Positions 1-6,528 of a DNA stretch of 7,550 nt are shown piece by piece. This DNA is from Clostridia bacterium. GTDB lineage: Bacteria > Bacillota > Clostridia > Oscillospirales > Acutalibacteraceae. The stretch covers positions 1 to 7,550 of the forward strand of contig CAAFIS010000165.1 in NCBI GenBank assembly GCA_900763035.1, written 5' to 3'. Position 1 is the first letter of the stretch; every line of letters begins with the position of its first letter. Position numbers and translations under genes: made by a program. The notes below the pieces were generated by a model, which made no database searches, was not told the origin of the DNA, and worked only from the letters and a program-made list of their open reading frames with translations.

Positions 1-31
1 AGCGATAGATGTTCTTCATGCGCGAGATCAT
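1..31 (-). CDS. Probable HD-domain phosphohydrolase (YfbR-like 5'-nucleotidase), N-terminal fragment
   Basis: Only the beginning of this minus-strand gene is in the window; it runs off the left edge. Reading leftward from the ATG at 31-29 gives M-I-S-R-M-K-N-I-Y-R. The open frame continues upstream of that ATG as T-T-K-N-A-F-F-A. From memory, F-F-A-x-x-S-R-M-K-x-I-x-R is typical of the N-terminus of YfbR-like HD phosphohydrolases, which dephosphorylate deoxynucleoside monophosphates, and these residues precede the metal-binding HD core (not visible here). The start is uncertain: ATG at 31 is the only standard start codon, but it is 24 nt from the strong Shine-Dalgarno at 56-65. Initiation at an ACG codon at 55-53 or 52-50 would keep the family-like residues. 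A consensus promoter lies just upstream (85-113). The family call rests on fewer than 20 residues and is tentative. Confidence 0.45.
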   Translation of the reverse strand, partial: MISRMKNIYR

Positions 32-55
32 GGCAAAAAACGCGTTTTTCGTCGT

Positions 56-65
56 CCTCTCCCCC
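56..65 (-). promoter_or_regulatory. Shine-Dalgarno for the minus-strand HD-like gene
   Basis: On the minus strand this reads GGGGGAGAGG, a strong purine-rich ribosome binding site. It is 24 nt from the nearest standard start codon (ATG at 31-29) but directly adjoins two in-frame ACG codons. This suggests a non-standard start or an undetected sequence error. Confidence 0.5.
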
Positions 66-84
66 TTTTCGTCTCTATTTGCGA

Positions 85-113
85 AGTATAGCAGAACCGG
101 ATCGGAATTGCAA
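85..113 (-). promoter_or_regulatory. Sigma-A promoter for the minus-strand HD-like gene
   Basis: On the minus strand the sequence reads TTGCAA (113-108), a 17-nt spacer, then TATACT (90-85). Both hexamers match the housekeeping consensus closely and the spacing is optimal. Transcription would start near position 78, giving a short leader that carries the Shine-Dalgarno at 56-65. Confidence 0.75.
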
Positions 114-142
114 GTACCGCCCGCCGTTTTTCCGTGCAGAAA

Positions 143-166
143 AAAGGTTTCGATCTTGTAACCTTT
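143..166. promoter_or_regulatory. Inverted repeat between two divergent promoters (possible operator)
   Basis: AAAGGTT at 143-149 is followed by a 10-nt centre and the exact complement AACCTTT at 160-166. The dyad ends one base before the -35 hexamer of the mtaB promoter and lies 29 bp from the -35 of the divergent promoter. Its symmetry suits a dimeric DNA-binding protein. It has no U-tract and is not a terminator. No regulator can be named from the sequence, and a chance 7-bp dyad is not excluded. Confidence 0.35.
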
Positions 167-167
167 G

Positions 168-196
168 TTGCATTTTCAGCCGCCGTGCATTATAAT
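168..196 (+). promoter_or_regulatory. Sigma-A promoter of mtaB
   Basis: TTGCAT (168-173), a 17-nt spacer and a perfect TATAAT (191-196) form a near-consensus housekeeping promoter. The expected start near 203 gives a leader of about 40 nt before the mtaB ATG at 243. Confidence 0.85.
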
Positions 197-242
197 AGAG
201 GAATACCGACAAAACGCTGCCGCACGGACGAACGGAGAGAAC

Positions 243-1538
243 ATGAAGATCGCCTTCCATACCCTTGGCTGCAAGGTCAATCAATACGAAACGCAGGCCA
301 TGCGCCGTCTGCTGGAGCAGCACGGCATCGACACGGCCGAATACACGCCCGGCCAGCCGATCGACGGACTGGTCGTCAACTCCTGCACCGTCACCGGCGA
401 GAGCGACCGCAAGCTGCGCCAGCTATTGCGCCGTGCGCGGCGGGAATGCCCGCAGGCGGTGCTGGTACTGACGGGCTGCCTGCCGCAGGCTTTCCCGGAA
501 ACGGCGCAAAGCTTCGCCGAGGCGGACATCGTGCTGGGCAATGCCGCACGCCGTGCACTGCCGCAGCATCTCGAGCGGTTCTTCCTCACGCATCAGCGCA
601 TCGTGGATATCCCGCCGCATGACGAAAAGATCGAGCCGCTGCAGATCGACGCGTTCGCCGAGCATACCCGCGCCTTCGTCAAGATCCAAGACGGATGCGA
701 CCGCTTCTGCACCTACTGCATCATCCCCTACGCCCGCGGGCGCAGACGCTCCCGCACGCCGGACGACATCCGGCAGGAGCTGACCGCGCTTGCCGCACAC
801 GGCTACCGCGAGGTCGTGCTGGTGGGGATCAACCTCAGCGCCTACGGGCAGGACATGGGGCTGACGGTCGCCGACGCGGTCGAGGCGGCGTGCGCCGTCG
901 ACGGCATCCGCCGCGTGCGTTTAGGCTCGCTGGAGCCGGATCTGATGACCGACGATATGCTCGCCCGGCTGGCCGCGCAAAAAAAACTCTGCCCGCAGTT
1001 CCACATCGCACTGCAAAGCGGCTGCGACACGACGCTGCACCGGATGAACCGCCACTACACCACCGCCGAATTCATGGATCTGTGCGTCCGGCTGCGCCGC
1101 ATCTTCCCCGGCTGTGCGCTGACGACGGACGTGATGGTCGGCTTCCCCGGCGAAACGGACGGGGAGTTCGAAAGCTCTCTCGCCTTCGTGCGCGAGGTCG
1201 GCTTCGCCCGCGCACACGTGTTCGCCTATTCCCGCCGTCCCGGCACACCGGCCGACCGGATGCCGCAGCAGATCGAGCAAAGCGTCAAATCGGCGCGCAG
1301 CCGCCGCATGAGCGAGATCTGCCGCCAAAGCGCACACGACTATGCCGCCGCACAGCTCGGCAGCACGACGGACGTGCTGCTGGAAACGCCGCGCCCGGAC
1401 GGCACGACCGAGGGATATACCGATACGTACCTGACCGTCCGCGTAAAAACGCAGCTGCCGCCCGGCACGCTGCTGCCTGTGCGGATCGATGCCGTCGACG
1501 GCGACGTGCTGATCGGCACGGCGGCAGACCGACCGTGA
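243..1538 (+). CDS. mtaB: tRNA t6A37 methylthiotransferase MtaB
   Basis: This 431-residue protein is a radical-SAM methylthiotransferase that converts t6A at position 37 of ANN-decoding tRNAs to ms2t6A (B. subtilis orthologue YqeV). The N-terminal UPF0004 domain begins with T-L-G-C-K-V-N-Q-Y-E-T and supplies cluster-binding Cys10, Cys48 and Cys79. The radical-SAM domain carries C-D-R-F-C-T-Y-C, with Cys152, Cys156 and Cys159 binding the SAM-associated 4Fe-4S cluster. The last ~60 residues fit the tRNA-binding TRAM domain. The CKVNQYET signature and the short Gly-Arg-rich R-G-R-R-R-S-R segment distinguish MtaB from MiaB and RimO. All six cysteines are present and the length is normal, so the gene looks intact. 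The frame opens at 165, but ATG 243 is chosen because GGAGAG lies at 234-239, the promoter at 168-196 would leave an earlier start without a leader, and the family begins here. It may be co-transcribed with the next gene, 58 nt downstream. Confidence 0.95.
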   Translation: MKIAFHTLGCKVNQYETQAMRRLLEQHGIDTAEYTPGQPIDGLVVNSCTVTGESDRKLRQLLRRARRECPQAVLVLTGCLPQAFPETAQSFAEADIVLGNAARRALPQHLERFFLTHQRIVDIPPHDEKIEPLQIDAFAEHTRAFVKIQDGCDRFCTYCIIPYARGRRRSRTPDDIRQELTALAAHGYREVVLVGINLSAYGQDMGLTVADAVEAACAVDGIRRVRLGSLEPDLMTDDMLARLAAQKKLCPQFHIALQSGCDTTLHRMNRHYTTAEFMDLCVRLRRIFPGCALTTDVMVGFPGETDGEFESSLAFVREVGFARAHVFAYSRRPGTPADRMPQQIEQSVKSARSRRMSEICRQSAHDYAAAQLGSTTDVLLETPRPDGTTEGYTDTYLTVRVKTQLPPGTLLPVRIDAVDGDVLIGTAADRP

Positions 1539-1596
1539 CCGAAACACGAAAATGACCGTTTCCCGGATCTCGGGAGCTTGTGGGGAGAAAACGGAA

Positions 1597-2439
1597 ATGA
1601 AAGCGGAATTCATGAAACGGCGTTCCCGCCTGCCGGGGAAAAAAACCCGCGCCGTGCTGGCGGTCCTGCTGCTGCTGATCACATCGACGGTGCTTGCGGC
1701 ATGGGTCGTGGTGACCTACCATGCAGGGATGGATAAGCAGCCGACGCCGGAAAGCAGCGCTCCGTCCGCCGGGCCGCTGTGGACGGCGGCCGACCGGCGC
1801 ACGGTGCTGCTGCTGTTCACCGACGAGGGGAACGAGCGCTTCGTCTTGGCGCAGGGCGACCCGGAGCACGGCCGCCTGCTGCTCTGCGTGCTGCCCGGCG
1901 ACGCCCGAGCGGACGGCGATACGCTGACGCAGACCGTGCGCAGCAAAGGCGCGCCCGCGGCGGCGGCCGCCGCACAAAGGATCACCGGCATCGCGGTGGC
2001 ACATTACGTCGCGATGGACGGCACCGCGCTGGAAAAATGGCTCAATCACCTCGAGGGCGGCCTGACCGTGACGCTGCCCGAGGACGTCGCCCCCTCCGGC
2101 GGCGGCGTGCGGCTGACGGCGGGCGAATGCACGCTGACCGCCGCACAGGCGGTCGACGTGCTGCGCTTCGCCGGCTGGAAGGATCCCGCCCTGCACGAGC
2201 GCATCACCGCCGATCTGCTGGCCGCCATGGCGCGGCAATACCTGATCGCCGGGCGCTCGCTCTCGTCGGATTTCGCCGCGCTGACCAATATCGCCCGCAC
2301 GGATCTGCGCATCGGCGATCTGACGGCGCGGCGCGAAGCGCTCGCTGCCCTGACCGAACGGGAAGGCGGCGTGACGGTCGAAGTGACCGAAAAAGACGCC
2401 CTGCTCGTCCCGCAGACCGAAGAAAGGAGCGTATCATGA
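1597..2439 (+). CDS. Membrane-anchored LCP (LytR-CpsA-Psr)-like protein, apparently lacking catalytic arginines
   Basis: A 280-residue protein with a short basic cytoplasmic tail, one transmembrane helix (about residues 19-41), a Pro/Ser/Ala-rich linker (about 46-60) and an extracytoplasmic domain. LCP enzymes attach wall teichoic acids or other glycopolymers to peptidoglycan. Weak LCP-like landmarks appear in the family's order: a hydrophobic strand (residues 70-74), G-D-T-L (107-110), I-T-G-I-A-V-A-H-Y-V-A-M-D (129-141) followed by an L-E-G-G-L-T-V motif (152-158), then L-T-A-G-E and an A-V-D-V-L-R-F segment where active LCPs have G-x-x-A-L-x-Y-x-R-x-R. The S-I-P-R-D motif is replaced by V-L-P-G-D (98-102) and the second Arg of R-x-R by Ala, so the pyrophosphate-binding site looks lost. 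The domain is also shorter than usual. The start is ATG 1597 because GGGGAG at 1582-1587 gives 9-nt spacing; the upstream ATG 1552 has no ribosome binding site. Its stop overlaps the next start. The assignment is by motif order only and is moderate. Confidence 0.6.
   Translation: MKAEFMKRRSRLPGKKTRAVLAVLLLLITSTVLAAWVVVTYHAGMDKQPTPESSAPSAGPLWTAADRRTVLLLFTDEGNERFVLAQGDPEHGRLLLCVLPGDARADGDTLTQTVRSKGAPAAAAAAQRITGIAVAHYVAMDGTALEKWLNHLEGGLTVTLPEDVAPSGGGVRLTAGECTLTAAQAVDVLRFAGWKDPALHERITADLLAAMARQYLIAGRSLSSDFAALTNIARTDLRIGDLTARREALAALTEREGGVTVEVTEKDALLVPQTEERSVS
2425..2439 (+). promoter_or_regulatory. Ribosome binding site and ATGA overlap coupling the LCP-like and transglutaminase-like genes
   Basis: AGGAG at 2425-2429 sits 6 nt before ATG 2436, inside the end of the LCP-like gene. 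Start and stop share ATGA (2436-2439), which points to translational coupling of the two extracytoplasmic proteins. Confidence 0.7.
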
Positions 2440-3689
2440 CCCGCCGTACCCACATGACGTTCCGCCCGCTCCTGCGGGCGGCAGCCGCAGTTCTCGCCGC
2501 CTGCCTGCTTCTCGGCTGCACCGGCTGCGCCGCAGCCGACCTGCGCACGCTGCTGTCCGGCCTGCTGTCCGGCGGAAAGACCGCGCCAGATCCCACCGCC
2601 TATCTTTCCGCCTTCGAGGATAGCTGGGCCTACCGCGAGATGAACGATCGGCTGCGCGCCTGCTACGGCTCGCTGTACACCGCCCTGACCGACACCTTCG
2701 CCAAAGACGAACAGGTCACGGTGGAGGAAAACGACGTCCCGCAGCCGGGCATCCGCATCACGCTGCCGTATACGCTGTCCTCCAAGGAGGAGGCGCAGCA
2801 GCTGTACGCCGGCTTCTTCCGCGATAACCCGCAATTTTTCTATGTGGGCAACCTGTTCGGCCTGACCGGGTACGAAAAGGACGGTGTCCCGCATTACGAC
2901 ACGCTGGTGCTGCGCTACTGGATGGATGCGGACACGCGGCAGACGGCGCGGCAGACGATGGAGCGCGCCGTCGACCGGATCCTGTCCGGCCGCCCGTCGA
3001 CGAACGACGAGTATCAGACCGAGCTGTATCTGCACGACCGGCTGGCGAGCCTCTGCACCTACGACGACGAGGCGGCGGCTACCGGCTACGACGCGCACCC
3101 GGCGGCGTTCTCTGCTTACGGCGCACTGGCACAGGGACGCGCCGTGTGCGAAGGCTATTCGCGTGCTATGCAGCTTTTGCTGCGGCGCGCCGGGATGCGC
3201 TCGACGCTGGTGATCGGCAAAAGCCGCCGCACGGGCGAGGATCATATGTGGAACGTCGTTTCCGTCAACGGCAGGTCCTATCATGTCGACGTGACGTGGG
3301 ACGACAGCGAGGATATGCTCCGCCATAACTATTTCAACCTTTCGACGGAGCTTATCGAGCTCTCGCGCGAGATCACGCCGGGTCAGTCCGCCGCGGCGGT
3401 GTGTAAAGACACGGCAGATAATTTCTACATCCGCAGCGGCACGTATATCGACACGTATCAGCGCCGCCTGATCGCCGCCTCCATCGCCGCACAGGTCGAG
3501 CAAGGCGCCACCGTGATCGAGTTGCGCTTTGCCCCGGATAAGTACGATAACGCTCTGCTGTTCCTCAAAAACGGCAAGCTGACCGCCCAGATGGTCAACA
3601 CGCAGCTGACCGACGGAAAGACCCTTGGCGAATACACCCTGTACGGCGAGGCCGACGAGAGCATCCTGTCGATCAAGCGGAAGAACTGA
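2436..3689 (+). CDS. Transglutaminase-like domain lipoprotein
   Basis: A 417-residue predicted lipoprotein. The N-terminus has a basic region, a hydrophobic core (about residues 12-26) and a lipobox L-L-G-C with Cys28 as the likely lipidated residue; C-T-G-C makes Cys31 a second candidate. Residues about 50-190 form a helical region without a recognised fold. The transglutaminase-like core (about 195-310) includes G-R-A-V-C-E-G-Y-S, E-D-H-M-W-N and H-V-D-V-T-W-D-D, giving a complete Cys238/His270/Asp285 triad, followed by H-N-Y-F-N. Bacterial proteins of this class are usually papain-fold proteases, amidases or crosslinking enzymes acting at the envelope; the actual reaction is not evident. 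The last ~100 residues are probably a beta-rich C-terminal domain. It follows the LCP-like gene with a 4-bp overlap, so a shared role at the cell surface is likely. ATG 2436 is supported by AGGAG at 6-nt spacing and by the signal peptide that follows. Confidence 0.85.
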   Translation: MTRRTHMTFRPLLRAAAAVLAACLLLGCTGCAAADLRTLLSGLLSGGKTAPDPTAYLSAFEDSWAYREMNDRLRACYGSLYTALTDTFAKDEQVTVEENDVPQPGIRITLPYTLSSKEEAQQLYAGFFRDNPQFFYVGNLFGLTGYEKDGVPHYDTLVLRYWMDADTRQTARQTMERAVDRILSGRPSTNDEYQTELYLHDRLASLCTYDDEAAATGYDAHPAAFSAYGALAQGRAVCEGYSRAMQLLLRRAGMRSTLVIGKSRRTGEDHMWNVVSVNGRSYHVDVTWDDSEDMLRHNYFNLSTELIELSREITPGQSAAAVCKDTADNFYIRSGTYIDTYQRRLIAASIAAQVEQGATVIELRFAPDKYDNALLFLKNGKLTAQMVNTQLTDGKTLGEYTLYGEADESILSIKRKN

Positions 3690-3709
3690 CCCACGGCATT
3701 TTTCCGTTC

Positions 3710-3742
3710 TGATACAAAAATGATACATTCCGGTGGTATCCT
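3710..3742 (+). promoter_or_regulatory. Predicted regulator-activated promoter of the two-component operon
   Basis: Two direct copies of TGATACA (3710-3716 and 3721-3727) are spaced exactly 11 bp apart. The second TGATAC core ends at 3726, and 10 nt later there is a -10-like hexamer TATCCT (3737-3742). At the proper distance for a -35 element the sequence is ACAAAA, which is no match to TTGACA. Tandem half-sites of one helical turn that replace the -35 are typical of OmpR/PhoB-family activators. The geometry is the same as at 6529-6572. A reversed copy (GTATCC, 3736-3741, the complement of GGATAC) overlaps the -10. Transcription would start near 3749, about 28 nt before the regulator's ATG. 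Autoregulation is an inference. Confidence 0.65.
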
Positions 3743-3776
3743 TTTCCATGACCGGATAAGACGGGAGGTGCGGCAT

Positions 3777-4445
3777 ATGGGACGGGTCGGGATCTTGGTC
3801 GCGGAGGACGATGCGTCGATCCGTGCGCTGGTGCAGCTGGCACTGACGAAAAACGGCTACGCCTGCACGACGGCGGCCGACGGACAGGAGGCGGCGCGCC
3901 TGATCGAGGAGCGGCGTTTCGACCTTGCCCTGCTGGACATCATGCTGCCGCACATCGACGGCTACGACCTTTTGGCCTATTTGAAGGAATACGATACCCC
4001 GGCGATCTTCCTCACCGCCAAAGGCAGCATAGAAGACCGCGTGCACGGCCTGCGGCTGGGTGCAGAGGACTACCTCGTCAAGCCGTTCGCCGTGGCGGAG
4101 CTGATCGCCCGGATCGAGGCGGTGCTGCGCCGCCTGCATAAGGTGGAAGCGCACCTGACCTACCGCGACATCGCGATCGACACGGTGTCACACACCGTCA
4201 CCCGCGGCGGACAGCCGGTGGAGCTGACGCTCAAGGAATACGAGATCCTGCTGCTGCTTATGCGCAACCGCGGCGCGGCCCTGTACCGCGAAACGATCTA
4301 CGAGCAGGTGTGGCGCGAGCCTTGGTACGGCGATACGCGCACGGTCGATCTGCACATCCAGCGCCTGCGCAAAAAGCTCGGGCTGTCGGAGGACATCCGC
4401 TCGGTATACAAAGTCGGCTACCGCTTAGCGGCGGAGGACACATGA
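3777..4445 (+). CDS. OmpR/PhoB-family response regulator
   Basis: A 222-residue two-component transcription factor. The receiver domain (residues 1-120) has the acidic pair Asp11/Asp12, phospho-acceptor Asp54 in L-L-D-I-M-L-P, switch Thr80 in F-L-T-A-K and conserved Lys102 in L-V-K-P-F. The DNA-binding winged helix (about 125-220) shows L-T-L-K-E-Y-E-I-L, the recognition segment R-T-V-D-L-H-I-Q-R-L-R-K-K-L and the wing V-Y-K-V-G-Y-R-L. All signalling residues are present, so it should be functional. The frame is open from an ATG at 3720, but that codon lies inside the predicted operator; ATG 3777 has GGGAGG at 3763-3768 with 8-nt spacing and starts exactly where the receiver fold begins. The stop overlaps the kinase start, so kinase and regulator form a cognate pair. 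Its likely DNA sites are the 11-bp-spaced KGATAC repeats upstream of this gene and of the peptidase at 6604. Confidence 0.95.
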   Translation: MGRVGILVAEDDASIRALVQLALTKNGYACTTAADGQEAARLIEERRFDLALLDIMLPHIDGYDLLAYLKEYDTPAIFLTAKGSIEDRVHGLRLGAEDYLVKPFAVAELIARIEAVLRRLHKVEAHLTYRDIAIDTVSHTVTRGGQPVELTLKEYEILLLLMRNRGAALYRETIYEQVWREPWYGDTRTVDLHIQRLRKKLGLSEDIRSVYKVGYRLAAEDT

Positions 4446-5857
4446 AGCTGCGCTACAAGCTGTTTTTCATCGTTTACGGCATCGTACTGCTGACGGCCGG
4501 CATCGGCGGCTTCATCCTGACCGTCGGCGCGGCCGATGCCGCCCTTGCTGCGTGCACGGACAATGCCCTGACGGCGAACGCCTATGCCGCGCAGGTGTTC
4601 CTCACCCTGTGTGCGCGCAGCGGCGAAACGCCGCAGAGCGCGGCGCGCCAGCTCTCCGCCCTGACGGGGACACAGCGCGGACAGGTGCTGACCGTCTGCT
4701 CCGCCGAGGATACCGATGCGCTGCTGCACGGCGCAGCCGGCTATGCAGACACGCTGCTCTCGCTCGATAATGCGCAGCAGTGCAGCTTTACTGCCGGCAG
4801 CAGGTTCACGGCGGTCACCCGCGCGGATACCGGCGGACAAGCCTTTTTTCTGCGTACAGATACAGATCTTGCGTCGGTGCACACGCAGCAGGACAAGCTG
4901 TTTCGCCAGTACGCAGTCACCTTATTGTGCGAGGCGGTCGTCAGCGCGGCGGTGCTGATGATCGCGGCGCACCGCATCGTGCAGCCGATCGGACGGCTGT
5001 CCGATGCCGCCCGGCGGATCGCCGATGACGGCGGCGACCACGCGCAGCGCTGCCTGCCGCCCGCCGCGCGGAGCGGCGGCAGCGAGGAGATCCGCCAGCT
5101 GACCGAGGACATCTCCCGCATGGCGCGCGCCATCGAGCAGCGCACGAACGAGCTGCGAGAGGACATCGAGCGGCGCGACCGCTTCGTCGGCGATTTCACG
5201 CACGAGCTCAAGACTCCGATGACCGCCGTGATCGGCTATGCCGATATGCTGCGCTCCTATCCGCTGTCGGCGCAGGAGAGCCGCGAGGCGGCCGACACGA
5301 TCTACCGCGAGGGCCGACGGCTGGAGCAGATGGCGATGCGCCTGCTGGAGATGCAGCTCATGCAGCACAGCGACCCGCAGATCGTCCCGACGGATATGCC
5401 GCACCTGTTCGCCGATCTGAAAAAGGTGCTTGCTCCCGTTGCCGACAAGAAAGGGATCGTCCTGCACTTTTCGGCCGAGCCCGGCACGGCACTGGCCGAG
5501 CCGCCGCTGCTGATCTCGCTGCTGACCAACCTGATCGACAACGCCTGCAAAGCCTCCGCGCCGGGGCAAACGGTCACGCTGACCGGCACGGCGGCCGCGG
5601 ACGGCTATCGCCTGACCGTGACCGACTGCGGCTGCGGCATCCCGCCGGAAAGTCTGGACAAGCTGACCGACCCGTTCTATATGGTCGATAAGTCGCGCGC
5701 ACGCAGCCAAGGCGGTGCGGGACTGGGGCTGGCGCTGTGCAGCCGCATCGCGGCGATGCACGGAACACGCCTGCAGTTTGCCAGCACGCCGGGCAAAGGC
5801 ACGCAGGTATCGCTGTGCCTGAAGACCGCCGCCACCGAAAAGGAGGACGAAGGATGA
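4442..5857 (+). CDS. Sensor histidine kinase with extracytoplasmic sensor and HAMP domain
   Basis: A 471-residue membrane kinase, partner of the preceding regulator (ATGA overlap 4442-4445; GGAGG at 4433-4437). Transmembrane helix 1 spans about residues 8-28, followed by an external sensor segment (29-155) of no recognised family, helix 2 (about 157-179), a HAMP linker (about 180-235) starting R-I-V-Q-P-I-G-R-L, and the dimerisation/phosphotransfer domain with F-T-H-E-L-K-T-P (phospho-acceptor His254). The ATP-binding domain has the N box L-I-D-N-A-C (Asn367), G1 box D-C-G-C-G-I-P (Asp395), F box D-P-F-Y-M and G2 box G-G-A-G-L-G-L-A-L. The kinase machinery is intact. The G1 box has Cys where Asn or Thr is more common, and the sensor contains four cysteines (38, 57, 86, 114), which could form disulfides or bind a ligand. 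The signal sensed is unknown. Confidence 0.95.
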   Translation: MKLRYKLFFIVYGIVLLTAGIGGFILTVGAADAALAACTDNALTANAYAAQVFLTLCARSGETPQSAARQLSALTGTQRGQVLTVCSAEDTDALLHGAAGYADTLLSLDNAQQCSFTAGSRFTAVTRADTGGQAFFLRTDTDLASVHTQQDKLFRQYAVTLLCEAVVSAAVLMIAAHRIVQPIGRLSDAARRIADDGGDHAQRCLPPAARSGGSEEIRQLTEDISRMARAIEQRTNELREDIERRDRFVGDFTHELKTPMTAVIGYADMLRSYPLSAQESREAADTIYREGRRLEQMAMRLLEMQLMQHSDPQIVPTDMPHLFADLKKVLAPVADKKGIVLHFSAEPGTALAEPPLLISLLTNLIDNACKASAPGQTVTLTGTAAADGYRLTVTDCGCGIPPESLDKLTDPFYMVDKSRARSQGGAGLGLALCSRIAAMHGTRLQFASTPGKGTQVSLCLKTAATEKEDEG

Positions 5858-6516
5858 AACGTCTGCGCATCATCCTCCCTGCCGTCGGACTCGTGCTGCT
5901 GACGGCACTGTTTTTTCTGCTGCCCGTGGTTTGGCGGCAACGCACGGCGCGGACCGCAGCCAAAGCACAGGTGCGCTCCGTCGCCCTGACCGAACCGGCG
6001 GCACTCACCCCGGAAGAGATAGCCGATCTCATCAGCGTCGCCTCCGACATCGACGGCAAGGTCCAAGTCACCACGCTGGACGCCCCGGTGCGCGAGCCGC
6101 AGTATTATCTCGACACGGTAACGGCGATGCTGGAGCAGATCTGCGGCTCGCCGGAGCAAAGCGAGCTCGTCGCTTTTTTGGAAAAAGAATGCCTGCAGTC
6201 GGCCGACCGGATCATCGCCTCCGCGGAGTATCTGCTGGTCGTGCTGGAGGGCACGCCGCATCTGCTGACCGTCGTCACCGTCCAGTCGGGCGATCTCCAT
6301 ATGCTCTATGAAGAAAGCACCGGCCTGCCGATACGGTTCGAGTACATCGGCTACGACGGGAAGGATCCCCGCTTGCTGCTCGATGACGAAACGGAAAAAC
6401 GGATCCGCACCTTTTATCATTCCTACGGCGTGGAGGACCGACTGTACATCCCGTCGGTAAACGGTGCCGCGACCGACGAGGAGCTGCCGATCTCTCTGCT
6501 GATCGGACTGGCTTAA
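5854..6516 (+). CDS. Membrane-anchored protein of unknown function in the two-component operon
   Basis: A 220-residue protein that I do not recognise. It starts M-K-R-L-R followed by a transmembrane or uncleaved signal segment (about residues 6-27), then a predicted extracytoplasmic domain with mixed helices and, near residues 125-170, a beta-like stretch (L-L-V-V-L-E-G-T; H-L-L-T-V-V-T-V; L-P-I-R-F-E-Y-I-G-Y) with two cysteines before it (C-G-S-P and E-C-L-Q). The segment S-G-D-L-H-M-L-Y-E-E-S-T-G-L-P resembles the G-x-x-Y-x-D-x-x-T-G-x hairpins seen in PepSY-like and other envelope proteins, but this is too weak for an assignment. Translation is well supported: AAGGAGG at 5840-5846 lies 7 nt before ATG 5854, which overlaps the kinase stop. 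Tight coupling to the kinase suggests it modulates sensing or is an envelope component produced with the system. No second promoter is seen, and the operon ends here or reads through to the next promoter. Confidence 0.85.
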   Translation: MKRLRIILPAVGLVLLTALFFLLPVVWRQRTARTAAKAQVRSVALTEPAALTPEEIADLISVASDIDGKVQVTTLDAPVREPQYYLDTVTAMLEQICGSPEQSELVAFLEKECLQSADRIIASAEYLLVVLEGTPHLLTVVTVQSGDLHMLYEESTGLPIRFEYIGYDGKDPRLLLDDETEKRIRTFYHSYGVEDRLYIPSVNGAATDEELPISLLIGLA

Positions 6517-6528
6517 AGATCACATTTC

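Noticed and set aside
165..242. N-terminal extension of mtaB from ATG 165
   Set aside because: It would start upstream of the promoter's -10 box, and it adds 26 residues absent from the family.
1561..1575. Small hairpin TCCCG-GATCT-CGGGA between mtaB and the LCP-like gene as a terminator
   Set aside because: The stem is only 5 bp and no U-tract follows; it is too weak to call and read-through is likely.
3693..3707. ACGG/CCGT hairpin with a T-run after the transglutaminase-like gene
   Set aside because: The stem is 4 bp and the T-run is in the loop rather than after the stem, so it is not an intrinsic terminator.
3720..3776. Upstream ATG start for the response regulator
   Set aside because: The codon lies within the tandem repeat operator and upstream of the predicted transcription start; the receiver fold and the ribosome binding site place the start at 3777.
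2046..4154. Very long minus-strand open frame (about 700 codons)
   Set aside because: It lies opposite three well-supported plus-strand genes, has no ribosome binding site or recognisable domain, and is Arg/Gln/His/Val-rich as expected of a high-GC shadow frame.
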